Positions 25,528 through 33,849 of a stretch of 64,000 nucleotides of DNA are shown here, one piece after another; position 1 is the stretch's first letter; every line of letters begins with the position of its first letter. The position numbers and the translations under genes are program-made. The stretch is from JAIBJN01 sp963775625 (GTDB lineage Bacteria > Actinomycetota > Thermoleophilia > Gaiellales > Gaiellaceae): contig CAVZJM010000002.1 in NCBI GenBank assembly GCA_963775625.1, forward strand, positions 310,001-374,000, given 5' to 3'. The notes beneath the pieces were generated by a model, which was given only the letters and a program-made list of their open reading frames with translations, made no database searches and was not told the origin of the DNA.

Positions 25528-25635
25528 TCAGGCCGGGCGCTCGAGGCGGCGCTGCGCGTACCAGGCGAGGGTTCGGCCGGCGCCGAGCGGGCGGGCGACG
25601 AGGCCGAAGCCGGCAGCGAGAAGCTTGAGAGTCAT
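25528..25635 (-). CDS. Possible 35-aa small protein
   Basis: A short frame reading MTLKLLAAGFGLVARPLG and then AGRTLAWYAQRRLERPA. It is amphipathic and basic, with the base composition of local coding DNA. TAGCCC lies 6 bases before the ATG, resembling the leaderless layout of neighbours although the last base is not T. It fills most of the 250-base gap between tRNA-Lys and the sugar dehydrogenase, in which I see nothing else. It could be chance. Confidence 0.35.
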   Translation of the reverse strand: MTLKLLAAGFGLVARPLGAGRTLAWYAQRRLERPA

Positions 25636-25718
25636 GGCGTTGGGCTACATTCGCCGGCAGCGTGCGAATCCTTTCTGCCCTCGGGAACGCCCTCCTCGAA
25701 GATCGCTGGCCTGCTTTG

Positions 25719-25724
25719 TACGAT
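25719..25724 (+). promoter_or_regulatory. -10 box of the nucleotide-sugar operon
   Basis: TACGAT, 8 bases before the ATG at 25733; a transcript would start at or just before the start codon. Confidence 0.5.
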
Positions 25725-25732
25725 GAGTCTCG

Positions 25733-26995
25733 ATGAGTGACGTCGCCATCGTCGGCGCCGGCTATGTCGGCGTCCCCCTCGCGCAGGTCTTCGGAGAGGC
25801 GGGCGTCAGCGTGGTCCTCGTCGACGTGGACGCCGGCCGTGTCGCGGCGCTCAACGACGGCGAGAGCTACGTCGAGGACGTGCCCTCCGCGGAGCTGCTA
25901 CCGCTGGTCGAATCAGGGGCGATTTCGGCGACGACCGACTACGACTCGCTCAGGGACGCCGATGCCATCCTCGTCGCGCTGCCCACGCCGCTCTCGGTCA
26001 ACCGGGAGCCCGACCTCTCCATCGTGCTCGGTGCCGTGGAGGAGATCGCCGAGCGCCTGCGCCCGGGCCACCTCGTCGTGCTCGAATCGACCACGTACCC
26101 GGGAACGACCCGGGAAGAGGTGCTGCCGATTCTGGCGGCAGGCGGCCTCCAGGTCGGCACCGACTTCCACCTCGCCTTCTCCCCGGAGCGCGTCGATCCA
26201 GGGCGCACGGACTGGACGACGAAGACCACCCCCAAGATCGTCGGCGGCATCACGCAGGAATGCAGGGATGCGGCCTGCGCGCTGTACGAGCGGGCGATGG
26301 ACCGGGTGATCGCAGTTTCCTCCCCAGAGGCAGCCGAGCTGACCAAGCTCCTCGAGAACATCTTCCGCAGCGTCAACATCGCCCTCGTCAACGAGCTGGC
26401 ACAGCTCTGCGACCGCATGAACGTGGACGTCTGGGAGGTCGTGGACGCCGCAGCCACGAAGCCGTTCGGGTTCATGAGCTTCAAGCCCGGCCCCGGCCTC
26501 GGCGGCCACTGCCTGCCGGTCGACCCCTTCTACCTCTCCTGGAAGGCCCGCGAGTACGACTTCTACACCGAGTTCATCGAGCTCGCGGGGAAGATCAACG
26601 AGAACATGCCGTACTTCTGCCTCGACAAGATCACCCGGGCGCTCAACTCGGTCGAGAAGTCGGTCAAGGGCAGCACCGTCCACCTCGTCGGCGTCTCCTA
26701 CAAGGCCGACGTCGGCGACCTGCGAGAGTCGCCGGCCCTCAAGCTCATCGAGCTGCTGCGGGACGAGGGCGCGAACGTCTCCTACCACGACCCGCACATC
26801 CCGGCGCTGCCCGAGCACGGACTCGAATCGGCGGCGCTCGACGGGGCGCTCGAGAGCGCCGACTGCGTCGCCATCGTCACCGCCCACTCCGGGATCGACT
26901 ACGACGACCTGGCCGACCGAGCACAGCTCGTGGTCGACTTCCGCAACGCCACGGGCGCGAACGGCAGCCTCAACGGCCGGGTATGGAAGCTCTAG
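25733..26995 (+). CDS. Nucleotide-sugar dehydrogenase (UDP-GlcNAc/ManNAc 6-dehydrogenase, WbpA/WecC type)
   Basis: 420 aa. NAD-binding N-domain (VAIVGAGYVGVPLAQVF), central dimer domain, and the catalytic cysteine in GPGLGGHCLPVDPFYLSWKA near residue 258. A four-electron oxidation of a UDP-sugar to the uronic acid is the family reaction. The GGHCLPVDP form and the downstream genes favour UDP-N-acetylglucosamine or -mannosamine over UDP-glucose. It heads a three-gene unit; the next gene starts inside its last codons. Cytoplasmic; supplies an amino-uronic acid for cell-surface polysaccharide. Confidence 0.85.
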   Translation: MSDVAIVGAGYVGVPLAQVFGEAGVSVVLVDVDAGRVAALNDGESYVEDVPSAELLPLVESGAISATTDYDSLRDADAILVALPTPLSVNREPDLSIVLGAVEEIAERLRPGHLVVLESTTYPGTTREEVLPILAAGGLQVGTDFHLAFSPERVDPGRTDWTTKTTPKIVGGITQECRDAACALYERAMDRVIAVSSPEAAELTKLLENIFRSVNIALVNELAQLCDRMNVDVWEVVDAAATKPFGFMSFKPGPGLGGHCLPVDPFYLSWKAREYDFYTEFIELAGKINENMPYFCLDKITRALNSVEKSVKGSTVHLVGVSYKADVGDLRESPALKLIELLRDEGANVSYHDPHIPALPEHGLESAALDGALESADCVAIVTAHSGIDYDDLADRAQLVVDFRNATGANGSLNGRVWKL

Positions 26996-27975
26996 CCGCG
27001 ACGACGGTCGCGGTCGCCGGGCTCGGGCTCTGGGGATCGAATCTCGCCCGGAACTTCCACGAGCTCGCGCGGCTGGCCTGGATCTGCGACGCGAGCGAGG
27101 AGCGGCTGGAGGCGGCGGCGTCACGCTATCCGGCCGCGCACGCGACGACGAGCTTCGACGACCTGCTGGCGGACGACGACGTCGAGGCGATCGTCGTCGC
27201 CACGAGCGTGCCCACGCACGCCGAGCTGGCACGCCGCGCCCTCGAAGCCGGGAAACACGTCTTCGTCGAGAAGCCTATGGCCCTCGCCGGCGAGGACGCC
27301 GAGGAGCTCGTCTCGCTTGCCGAGGAGCGTGGCCTCGTGCTCATGCCCGGCCACCTCCTCCTCTACCACCCGGGCGTCGTCAAGCTGAAGGAGCTCGTCG
27401 AGAGCGGCGGGCTGGGCGAGGTTCTCTACGTCTACGGGAACCGCCAGAATCTCGGCACGATCCGGCCGGACGAGAACGCCCTCTGGAGCCTGGGCGCGCA
27501 CGACCTCTCGGTCATCCTCTACCTCCTCGGCGAGGAGCCGAGCGAGCTCGAGGCACGCGGCGAGTCGTTCCTCAAGCCCGGCGTCGAGGACGTCGTCTTC
27601 TGTTACCTCCGCTTCCCGTCCGGCAAGACCGCGCACATGCACCTCTCCTGGCTCGACCCGCTCAAGATCCGGCGAATGACGGTCGTGGGCACCAAGCGCA
27701 TGGCCGTCTTCGACGACATGGAGCTCGACCGGAAGGTGACGGTCTACGACAGCGCCGCGGAGCCGCCGCTCTCGACCTACGGCGAATGGAGCACGCGCGT
27801 GGGCGACGTCCACAGCCCCCGCGTCGCCAACGCCGAGCCGCTGCGCCTGGAGTGCTCGCGCTTCCTCGCGCTCGTTCGCGGCGAGGGCGAGCCGCTGGCG
27901 GCAGCCCGTTCGGGGCTCGCCGTCGTCCGCAGCCTCGAGCAGCTCCAGGCGTCGCTCGAGCGAGAGCGCGTTTGA
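26983..27975 (+). CDS. Gfo/Idh/MocA-family oxidoreductase (WbpB/WlbA-like)
   Basis: 330 aa from ATG 26983, overlapping the previous gene by 13 bases. Rossmann start TTVAVAGLGLWGSNLARNF, the family motif EKPMAL near residue 98, and a C-terminal beta-sheet domain. Placed between a UDP-sugar 6-dehydrogenase and a hexapeptide acetyltransferase, it fits the UDP-GlcNAcA 3-dehydrogenase step (WbpB/WlbA) of 2,3-diacetamido uronic acid synthesis. The aminotransferase that should follow (WbpE) is not in the window. The exact substrate is inferred from context. Confidence 0.8.
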   Translation: MEALAATTVAVAGLGLWGSNLARNFHELARLAWICDASEERLEAAASRYPAAHATTSFDDLLADDDVEAIVVATSVPTHAELARRALEAGKHVFVEKPMALAGEDAEELVSLAEERGLVLMPGHLLLYHPGVVKLKELVESGGLGEVLYVYGNRQNLGTIRPDENALWSLGAHDLSVILYLLGEEPSELEARGESFLKPGVEDVVFCYLRFPSGKTAHMHLSWLDPLKIRRMTVVGTKRMAVFDDMELDRKVTVYDSAAEPPLSTYGEWSTRVGDVHSPRVANAEPLRLECSRFLALVRGEGEPLAAARSGLAVVRSLEQLQASLERERV

Positions 27976-28613
27976 GCGCGCAGATCGCCGAGACCGCCGT
28001 CGTCTACCCGGGCACGGTGCTCGGAGAGGGCGTCGTGATCGGCGACCACGCCGTCCTCGGCAAGGCCCCGACCCTCGGCGCCCGGTCCACGGCGGGCGGC
28101 GAGGCGCTGTCGCCGCTCGTCGTCGGCGACGGGACGGCGATCCTGGCGGGCGCCGTCGTCTTCGCCGGGAGCCGGATCGGACGGGGCGTCATCGTGGGCG
28201 ACCAGGCCTGCGTCCGCGAGCGCTGCCAGCTCGGCGACGAGGTCGTCGTGGGCCGCGGCTCGTTCGTCGAGAACGACACGACCGTCGGCGCCCGCACGCG
28301 GATTCAGGCGAACGCGTACGTCACCGCCCACTCGACCCTCGAGGAAGACGTCTTCATCGCGCCCTGCGTCGTCACCACGAACGACGACCTGATGGGACGC
28401 ACCGAGGAGCGCCACGCGCTCCGGCGGGGGCCGACGATCCGCCGAGGCGCACGGGTCGGCGGGGGCGCCGTGCTCCTCCCCGGGGTGGAGATCGGCGAGG
28501 AGGCCTTCGTCGGCGCCGGCGCCGTCGTCCTGGACGACGTGCCCGCCCGAGCGGTGGTCGTCGGCAACCCGGCCCGGCGGATCCGCGACGTGCCGGAGTC
28601 GGAGCTGCTCTAG
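27972..28613 (+). CDS. Left-handed beta-helix acyltransferase (WbpD/WlbB-like)
   Basis: 213 aa from TTG 27972, which overlaps the previous stop (TTGA). The sequence is a run of hexapeptide repeats (such as IGDHAV, VGDGTA, IGRGVI, VGDQAC, VGRGSF and VGAGAV) that fold into a left-handed beta helix, with a C-terminal AVVVGNPARRIRDV cap typical of sugar-nucleotide N-acetyltransferases. It probably acetylates a 3-amino sugar made by the upstream steps. There is no ATG or GTG near the domain start, which supports TTG. Confidence 0.85.
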   Translation: MSAQIAETAVVYPGTVLGEGVVIGDHAVLGKAPTLGARSTAGGEALSPLVVGDGTAILAGAVVFAGSRIGRGVIVGDQACVRERCQLGDEVVVGRGSFVENDTTVGARTRIQANAYVTAHSTLEEDVFIAPCVVTTNDDLMGRTEERHALRRGPTIRRGARVGGGAVLLPGVEIGEEAFVGAGAVVLDDVPARAVVVGNPARRIRDVPESELL

Positions 28614-28614
28614 A

Positions 28615-30228
28615 CTAACCGGCGACGACGGTCAGGGCGGGGCTCGTCCCCACGTGACCGCTCGACGCCACGTATGCGCGGTACTCGCCGGAGGAGACGT
28701 CGAGCGTGGCTCTCCATGTTCCGTCCTCGCGTGCGACCGCGACGGCGACCGTGCCCCAGCTCCCCCCGGGCCCACGTCGCTGAACCTGCACGACGTCTCC
28801 CGGGTTGGCGATGCCGCTCAACGCGCTCGCGCTCAGGTCCGAGGTGAAGCGCGGGGCAGACCGCACGACCACCCTGACGGGAGCGGTGGCCGCCGCCGGC
28901 GACTTCAGCCTGTAGTGCGTCGTCGTCGCAGGCCGTACCGAGACGTTCACGCCGCCCTGGATCGCCCGGACGTCCACCCACTGACCCGCGCCGTTCCTGC
29001 GCTGCAGCATCACGTTCCCGAGGTTCCGTTCCAGCGCGCGAAGGCGCTTGGCCTGGCCCTGCTCGATCGCGCCGCCTCCACTCAGCCGCAGCACGCCGAT
29101 CGAGAACCAGGTCGAGCGAAGGCCGAGCACGCTGCGGAGGTCGGCGCCGCTGATCGTGGCCGCCTCGGAGGGCCCGGTCAGCCTCGCCCGCTCGACGCGG
29201 CTGGAGCCGTTGCGCTCCACGACCCTGAAGTCTCGGATGGAGCTGGGCGCGCGGCCTCCTAGGGCGCGCTTCAAAGCGCGCGCCGACCAGACACAGTCCC
29301 GGCCAGCGTTCGGGCAGTCGTCCTCGACGTCCAAGGGGCCCCACCTGTGGTGCGGGGAGATGGAGTCGAAGGGATCCTCGGCGCCGCCGAGGTAGGGCAT
29401 CCCGGGCAGGTCCCACTCGTCCTCGCGCGACGCGGTCTTCCCGCCGGAGGTCGAGTGGTAGAGCGTCCACGCGAGCCCGCCGTTCCACCGGACGACCTCG
29501 CCGCGGGTGGCGTCGACCGCCCCGTTCGTGCGCGAGTCCTCGGCTCGCACGCCACCGTAGACCTGGCTCCGCGTGTCGTCGTAGAGGTCGAACCACGAGC
29601 CCGACTTGCGGCTGACGAGGCCGTACGTCCGGGCGACGACGGCCTGGGCCTTGAGCGCCTCGGGATGCCACGACGCCGGCATCTCCCACGCGATGACGCC
29701 TTTGACGTACGGCTCGAGCGGGATGTCGTTGACCGCCGAGAGCCGCCCACCCTGGGAGCGAACGCGCAGCAGCCCCCGGTAGCGGTGACCCGAGAGCCGG
29801 AGCACGGCGCCGCCCGACTTGAAGCGAACGGGGCCGGCGAGCGTCCGCAGCCGCCCGTTCGCGCTGCGCAGGCGCAGGTTGGGCCTGAGGACGTGGCTGC
29901 CGGCGGCCAGGTTGAACGTCCTGCCGTTTGCATCCCGAACCGTGAACGCCGCCGTCGAGCCGACCGCGAGCGAGCCTGCGCCCTGCGCGAGCAGGACGCG
30001 CACGCGCCCGACGCCCGCCGTCCCCAGCGTGGTGCCCGTGTAGTAGTGGTCGAGGATCGCTCGGTAGCCCTGGCCGTTCTGTGCGAACCCGTAGGCGCCG
30101 TACTGCGCCATGCCGAGGCCGTGCCCCCAGCCCTTCCCCTTGAGGACGAACGTGGCGGCAGGCCGAGCGGCCGCCGCGCACGACAGTGCAACGGCGAGGG
30201 CGATGGCTGCCACGAGAACCCGACGCAT
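28615..30228 (-). CDS. Secreted SpoIID/LytB-domain protein
   Basis: 537 aa with a signal peptide (VLVAAIALAVALSCAAAARP). The SpoIID/LytB region (about 28-400) has GKGWGHGLGMAQYGAYGFA at its start and IPLEPYVKGVIAWEMPASWHPEALKAQAVVARTY around 190-225 (two adjoining blocks), the hallmark of peptidoglycan glycan-strand lytic enzymes. The C-terminal 130 residues look like beta-sandwich repeats. Such genes are common in non-sporulating actinobacteria, where they likely remodel the wall. It converges with the acyltransferase gene (1-base gap). It may follow rmlB in the same transcript (52-base gap). Confidence 0.88.
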   Translation of the reverse strand: MRRVLVAAIALAVALSCAAAARPAATFVLKGKGWGHGLGMAQYGAYGFAQNGQGYRAILDHYYTGTTLGTAGVGRVRVLLAQGAGSLAVGSTAAFTVRDANGRTFNLAAGSHVLRPNLRLRSANGRLRTLAGPVRFKSGGAVLRLSGHRYRGLLRVRSQGGRLSAVNDIPLEPYVKGVIAWEMPASWHPEALKAQAVVARTYGLVSRKSGSWFDLYDDTRSQVYGGVRAEDSRTNGAVDATRGEVVRWNGGLAWTLYHSTSGGKTASREDEWDLPGMPYLGGAEDPFDSISPHHRWGPLDVEDDCPNAGRDCVWSARALKRALGGRAPSSIRDFRVVERNGSSRVERARLTGPSEAATISGADLRSVLGLRSTWFSIGVLRLSGGGAIEQGQAKRLRALERNLGNVMLQRRNGAGQWVDVRAIQGGVNVSVRPATTTHYRLKSPAAATAPVRVVVRSAPRFTSDLSASALSGIANPGDVVQVQRRGPGGSWGTVAVAVAREDGTWRATLDVSSGEYRAYVASSGHVGTSPALTVVAG

Positions 30229-30280
30229 GAAGACCCCTATCGGCCTGGAGGGTACGTCAGCACAGTAAGGATTGCATGAG

Positions 30281-31270
30281 CTACTGGGCGAGCCGGTCCG
30301 CGTACTGGCGGCGGTAGTAGTCGGCGTACTCGCCGGACTTGATCGGCTCCCACCACCCCCGGTTGGCCCGATACCACTCGACCGTCTCCGCGAGACCGTC
30401 CTCGAACACCTGCTCGGCCGTCCAGCCGAGACTCTCGAGCTTCGCGGAGTCGAGCGAGTAGCGGCGGTCGTGCCCGGGGCGATCGGTCACGTGCTGCACG
30501 AGGGCGGGGTCGGCTCCGGTGAGCTCGACGATCAGGCGCACGATGTCGAGGTTCTCGCGCTCGTTCCCACCACCGATGTTGTAGATCTCGCCGGGCCTGC
30601 CCTCGCGGAGGACGAACTCGACGCCGGCGCAGTGGTCCTCGACGTGCAGCCAGTCGCGGACCTGACGTCCGTCGCCGTAGACCGGGAGCGGTTCCTCGTC
30701 GAGCGCGTTCGTGACGAAGAGCGGCACGAGCTTCTCCGGATACTGGTTCGGGCCGTAGGTGTTCGAGCCCCGGGTGATCGAAGCGTTGACCCCGAAGGTC
30801 CGCACGTACGCCGGCACGTGGAGGTCGCCGGCAGCCTTGGCGACGCTGTACGGGCTCGAGGGGTTGACCGGGTCGGCCTCCTTCGCGGAGCCGCCGTGCT
30901 CGAGGTCGCCGTACACCTCGTCCGTGGAGACCTGCACGTAGCGGGCGCCGGTGCGCCGCACCTCCTCCAGCAGCACCTGCGTTCCGAAGAACTCCGTGCG
31001 GCCGAAGTCCGTGGCGCCGAGGATGGAGCGGTCGACGTGCGTCTCGGCCGCGAAGTTGACGATCGCCTCGCAGCCTGCGGCCGCGCGCGCGACCGCCTCC
31101 GGGTCGGCGATGTCTCCGACCTGGAGCTCGCAGTCGGCCTCGTCGAGGTTCTCCTTCCGACCCGAGTACGTCAGCTTGTCGAGCACGACGACCTCCTCAC
31201 CGGCGGCGAGAAGGCGCTTGACGAAGTGGCTGCCGATGAAGCCACAGCCCCCGGTGACGAGAACCCGCAC
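30281..31270 (-). CDS. rfbB: dTDP-glucose 4,6-dehydratase
   Basis: 329 aa, second step of dTDP-L-rhamnose synthesis. NAD site GGCGFIGSHFVKRLL, STDEVYGDL near 120 with the catalytic Thr/Asp/Glu, and YSVAKAAGDLHV (YxxxK) near 145. The start is GTG 31270. TACGAT lies 6 bases upstream, so rfbB may have its own leaderless transcript as well as read-through from rfbD, 37 bases away. Confidence 0.95.
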   Translation of the reverse strand: MRVLVTGGCGFIGSHFVKRLLAAGEEVVVLDKLTYSGRKENLDEADCELQVGDIADPEAVARAAAGCEAIVNFAAETHVDRSILGATDFGRTEFFGTQVLLEEVRRTGARYVQVSTDEVYGDLEHGGSAKEADPVNPSSPYSVAKAAGDLHVPAYVRTFGVNASITRGSNTYGPNQYPEKLVPLFVTNALDEEPLPVYGDGRQVRDWLHVEDHCAGVEFVLREGRPGEIYNIGGGNERENLDIVRLIVELTGADPALVQHVTDRPGHDRRYSLDSAKLESLGWTAEQVFEDGLAETVEWYRANRGWWEPIKSGEYADYYRRQYADRLAQ

Positions 31271-31276
31271 GTCCTG

Positions 31277-31282
31277 ATCGTA
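31277..31282 (-). promoter_or_regulatory. Internal leaderless promoter box for rfbB
   Basis: TACGAT on the minus strand, 6 bases before the GTG start of rfbB. Confidence 0.5.
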
Positions 31283-31307
31283 GTCGGCAGCCCGCTCGCG
31301 TCCAGGC

Positions 31308-32123
31308 TCACACGTCGAGCCGCGCCAGGCATTCCTGCAGGCCCTCGCGCCAGTGTGGGAGCTTCGGTGCGCCCTCGCGCTCGCTTCGGAGCACTGAGTA
31401 CGCCGGGCGCGGCGCCGGCCGGCCCAGCTCCTCGGTCGAGATCGGGACGACGCGGCAGTCGAGGCCGGCCTCCGCGAAGATCGCCTCGGCGAGCTCGGAC
31501 CAGGAGGTCTCGCCCTCGGCCGCCACGTGCCAGATGCCTCCGGGCAAGGCCACGAGCTCTCGCGTTGCCTCCGCCAGGTGGCCGACGTAGGTCGGGCACC
31601 CTGTCTGGTCGGCGACCACGCGCACTTCCTCCTGCTCCGCGCCGAGACGCAGCATCGTGCGCACGAAGTTGTGACCCGTCCAGCCGAAGAGCCACGAGCT
31701 CCTCACGATCCAGCCGTCCCGCACTTCACGCTCGCCGAGGAGCTTCGAGCGTCCATAGGCCCCGAGCGGCGCGGGCTCGTCGGACTCGACGTAGGGCTCG
31801 CGCTTCGCCCCGTCGAAGACGTAGTCGGAGGAGAAGTAGACGACGGGGGCGCCGAGGGCGACCACGTTCTGCGTCCCGACCACGTTGACCCGGCGCGCGC
31901 CCGCCTCGTCCGCCTCGGCCCCGTCCACGTCCGTCCAGGCGGCCGCGTGCAGCACCAGATCGGGCCGGTATCCGAGCGCGAGCGGCGTCACGACATCGAG
32001 CTCCGCCCGGGAGCGCGCGTCAGCCTCCGGGAAGGCCTCGTGCAAGGCCGTACCGAGCTGGCCGCCTGCCCCCGTTAGGAGGACGCGTCCCGTTCCGAGA
32101 GAATCGGGCTGTCCGTGCTCCAC
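31308..32123 (-). CDS. rfbD: dTDP-4-dehydrorhamnose reductase
   Basis: 271 aa, last step of dTDP-L-rhamnose synthesis. LLTGAGGQLGTALHEAF near residue 15, YFSSDYVFDGAKREPY near 95 and YGRSKLLGE (YxxxK) near 120. The only start upstream of the nucleotide-binding loop is GTG 32123, giving a 49-base overlap with rfbC; this is longer than usual overlaps but no closer start codon exists. Part of rfbA-rfbC-rfbD-rfbB. Confidence 0.93.
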   Translation of the reverse strand: MEHGQPDSLGTGRVLLTGAGGQLGTALHEAFPEADARSRAELDVVTPLALGYRPDLVLHAAAWTDVDGAEADEAGARRVNVVGTQNVVALGAPVVYFSSDYVFDGAKREPYVESDEPAPLGAYGRSKLLGEREVRDGWIVRSSWLFGWTGHNFVRTMLRLGAEQEEVRVVADQTGCPTYVGHLAEATRELVALPGGIWHVAAEGETSWSELAEAIFAEAGLDCRVVPISTEELGRPAPRPAYSVLRSEREGAPKLPHWREGLQECLARLDV

Positions 32124-32536
32124 AGGTGCCTGACGCGCGGGTCGTCCCAGGGGATCCCCTGCTCGTCGGGGTCGGCGGGGTCGTACTCGCGGGTGACGTG
32201 GTAGCAGAAGAGGAGGTCCGTCAACGCCTCGAACCCGTGCGCGTGCCGGCCCGGGACGTAGACGGCCACCGGATGCTCCTCGCCGATGTCCACCGTGAAC
32301 GTCTCGCCGGTCTCACGGTCGAGGACGACCACGCGAGCCATGCCCGTGAGGCAGGCGAACAGGTCGTCCTGGCCCCGCTCGTGGTAGTGCAGGCCCCGGA
32401 TCACTCCCTTGCGCGAGAAGGAGACGTTGGTCTGCACGGTTCGCTGCGGGAGCAGGCCGTCGCGGCGGATCTCGACGAACCAGCCGCGCTCGTCAGCGAA
32501 GACCTCGAGCGGCAGGAGGAGGACTCCGGGGATCAC
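32075..32536 (-). CDS. rfbC: dTDP-4-dehydrorhamnose 3,5-epimerase (short form)
   Basis: 153 aa from GTG 32536, overlapping the rfbA stop (GTGA). Cupin fold with FVEIRRDGLLP, the catalytic His in GVIRGLHYH near residue 50, and HAHGFEALTD near 105. It is 25-40 residues shorter than typical RmlC at the C-terminus, but the active-site region is present. Cytosolic epimerase of the dTDP-rhamnose route. Confidence 0.88.
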   Translation of the reverse strand: MIPGVLLLPLEVFADERGWFVEIRRDGLLPQRTVQTNVSFSRKGVIRGLHYHERGQDDLFACLTGMARVVVLDRETGETFTVDIGEEHPVAVYVPGRHAHGFEALTDLLFCYHVTREYDPADPDEQGIPWDDPRVRHLWSTDSPILSERDASS

Positions 32537-33333
32537 GCCTGCTTGTTCGCCCCGGTCTCGTCGATGAGGGTCCCGATCCGGCCGAGGGCCTCGTGCGTGC
32601 CGGCGTCCCGCCACCAGCCGCCGATCTGCGCCGAGCGGAGTCGCCCACGCTCGGCATACCACCGGTTGACGTCGGTGATCTCGAGCTCTCCGCGGGACGA
32701 GGGCGCGAGGCCGCGGATCACCTCGAAGACGTCCGGCGGGTAGCAGTAGAGGCCGACGACCGCGTCGCTCGACGGTGGCGCGTCGTAGCGCAGGTCGACG
32801 ACGCCGGCCTTCTCGACCACGTCGGTCACGCGCCCGTCCTCCCCGTAGACGACGACGCCGAAGCGCTCCGGGTCCGGCACCTCCTTGACGAAGATGAGCG
32901 CCTCTCCGGGCGCGGCGGCCCAGGCGCGCAGGGCCTCGGTCTCGACACGCTCGAAGATGTTGTCGCCGAGGCAGACCACCAGGCTCTCTCCGCCCGCGAA
33001 CGACTCGGCCATGCCGACGACCTGCGCGATCCCGCCTGGCTCGGTCTGCACCTTGTAGGTGAGGTCGAGGTCGAAGAGGAGGCCGTCGCCCTCGCGCTCG
33101 CGCACCCGCCCGTCGCCGAGCAGGTCGATGAAGTCGCCGGCGTGGCCCTGACCGGTGACGAGGAGGACGTCTCGGATCCCCAGCTCCTGCATGAGCTGGA
33201 GCGGGTAGTAGACCATCGGCCAGCGCCCGACGGGGAGCAGGTGCTTGTTCGTGATGCGCGTCAGCTCCTGGAGGCGCGTCGCCTCACCACCCGCGCAGAT
33301 CAGCCCCCGCGCCCGGATCTCTCCACCCTCCAT
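32533..33333 (-). CDS. rfbA: Glucose-1-phosphate thymidylyltransferase
   Basis: 266 aa, first committed step to dTDP-rhamnose. The nucleotidyltransferase motif is GGEATRLQELTRITNKHLLPV, with the usual GGxxxRL...K pattern, then CLGDNIFE (metal-binding Asp) near 110 and ELEITDVNRWY near 220. Slightly shorter than the 290-aa standard. It begins 12 bases after the macro-domain gene; a TAGCAT box, whose TAG is the macro stop, lies 9 bases upstream. Confidence 0.93.
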   Translation of the reverse strand: MEGGEIRARGLICAGGEATRLQELTRITNKHLLPVGRWPMVYYPLQLMQELGIRDVLLVTGQGHAGDFIDLLGDGRVREREGDGLLFDLDLTYKVQTEPGGIAQVVGMAESFAGGESLVVCLGDNIFERVETEALRAWAAAPGEALIFVKEVPDPERFGVVVYGEDGRVTDVVEKAGVVDLRYDAPPSSDAVVGLYCYPPDVFEVIRGLAPSSRGELEITDVNRWYAERGRLRSAQIGGWWRDAGTHEALGRIGTLIDETGANKQA

Positions 33334-33342
33334 GACCGCTTG

Positions 33343-33348
33343 ATGCTA
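33343..33348 (-). promoter_or_regulatory. Candidate -10 box for rfbA formed by the macro-gene stop codon
   Basis: TAGCAT on the minus strand; its first three bases are the stop of the macro-domain gene. Nine bases separate it from the rfbA ATG. Confidence 0.35.
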
Positions 33349-33837
33349 CTCCGCGAGCGCAGCGCGGAAGGCCTGCTCGGCGTCCTCGCCGTAGACGGCG
33401 AAGACGACGCGCTCGAGGCTCCCCGGGTCGTACGCCCGCGCCTCGCCCACCATGATCGCCGCGCATTCCTCCAGCGGAAACCCGCCCACCCCCGTGCCGA
33501 ACGCAGGCAGCGCCAGCGAGCGGGCGCCGACCTCGTCGGCCACCTCGAGGACGCGCCCTGTCGTCCGCGCGATCGTGTCGGCGTCGGTGCGGAGGTCCTG
33601 GCCCATGACGGCGCCGTGGATGACGTGCCGGGCGCGCAGGCTTCCGGCGCCGGTGGCGACCGCATCGCCGATCTCGATCGGGCCCTTCGCCACCGCCTCG
33701 CGCTCGATCTCGGCGCCCCCGGCGCCCTTGATCGCGCCTGCCACCCCGGCGCCCATCCAGAGATGGTCGTTCGCGGCGTTGGCAATCGCGTCGACCTCGA
33801 GCTCGGCGATGTTGCCCTCGACGACCTCCAGCTGCAT
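33346..33837 (-). CDS. Macro-domain (ADP-ribose-binding) protein
   Basis: 163 aa, a single macro domain. EVVEGNIAELEVDAIANAAN with the conserved Asn pair, GAGVAGAIKGAGG (ribose loop) near 30, and LPAFGTGVGGFPLEECA (phosphate loop) near 110. Such proteins bind or hydrolyse ADP-ribose, O-acetyl-ADP-ribose or related metabolites. It lies between an MMPL transporter (9-base gap) and rfbA, an unusual partner set. TAGATT overlapping the MMPL stop lies 6 bases before its ATG, so it may also be transcribed alone. Confidence 0.9.
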   Translation of the reverse strand: MQLEVVEGNIAELEVDAIANAANDHLWMGAGVAGAIKGAGGAEIEREAVAKGPIEIGDAVATGAGSLRARHVIHGAVMGQDLRTDADTIARTTGRVLEVADEVGARSLALPAFGTGVGGFPLEECAAIMVGEARAYDPGSLERVVFAVYGEDAEQAFRAALAE

Positions 33838-33843
33838 GCGAGG

Positions 33844-33849
33844 AATCTA
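33844..33849 (-). promoter_or_regulatory. -10 box of the macro-domain gene, overlapping the MMPL stop
   Basis: TAGATT on the minus strand, 6 bases before the ATG; its TAG is the stop codon of the MMPL gene. Confidence 0.5.

Noticed and set aside
25507..25740. Possible 77-aa plus-strand gene before the sugar dehydrogenase
   Set aside because: Composition is unlike local genes, it has no motif or ribosome site, and it runs over the promoter and start of the sugar dehydrogenase.
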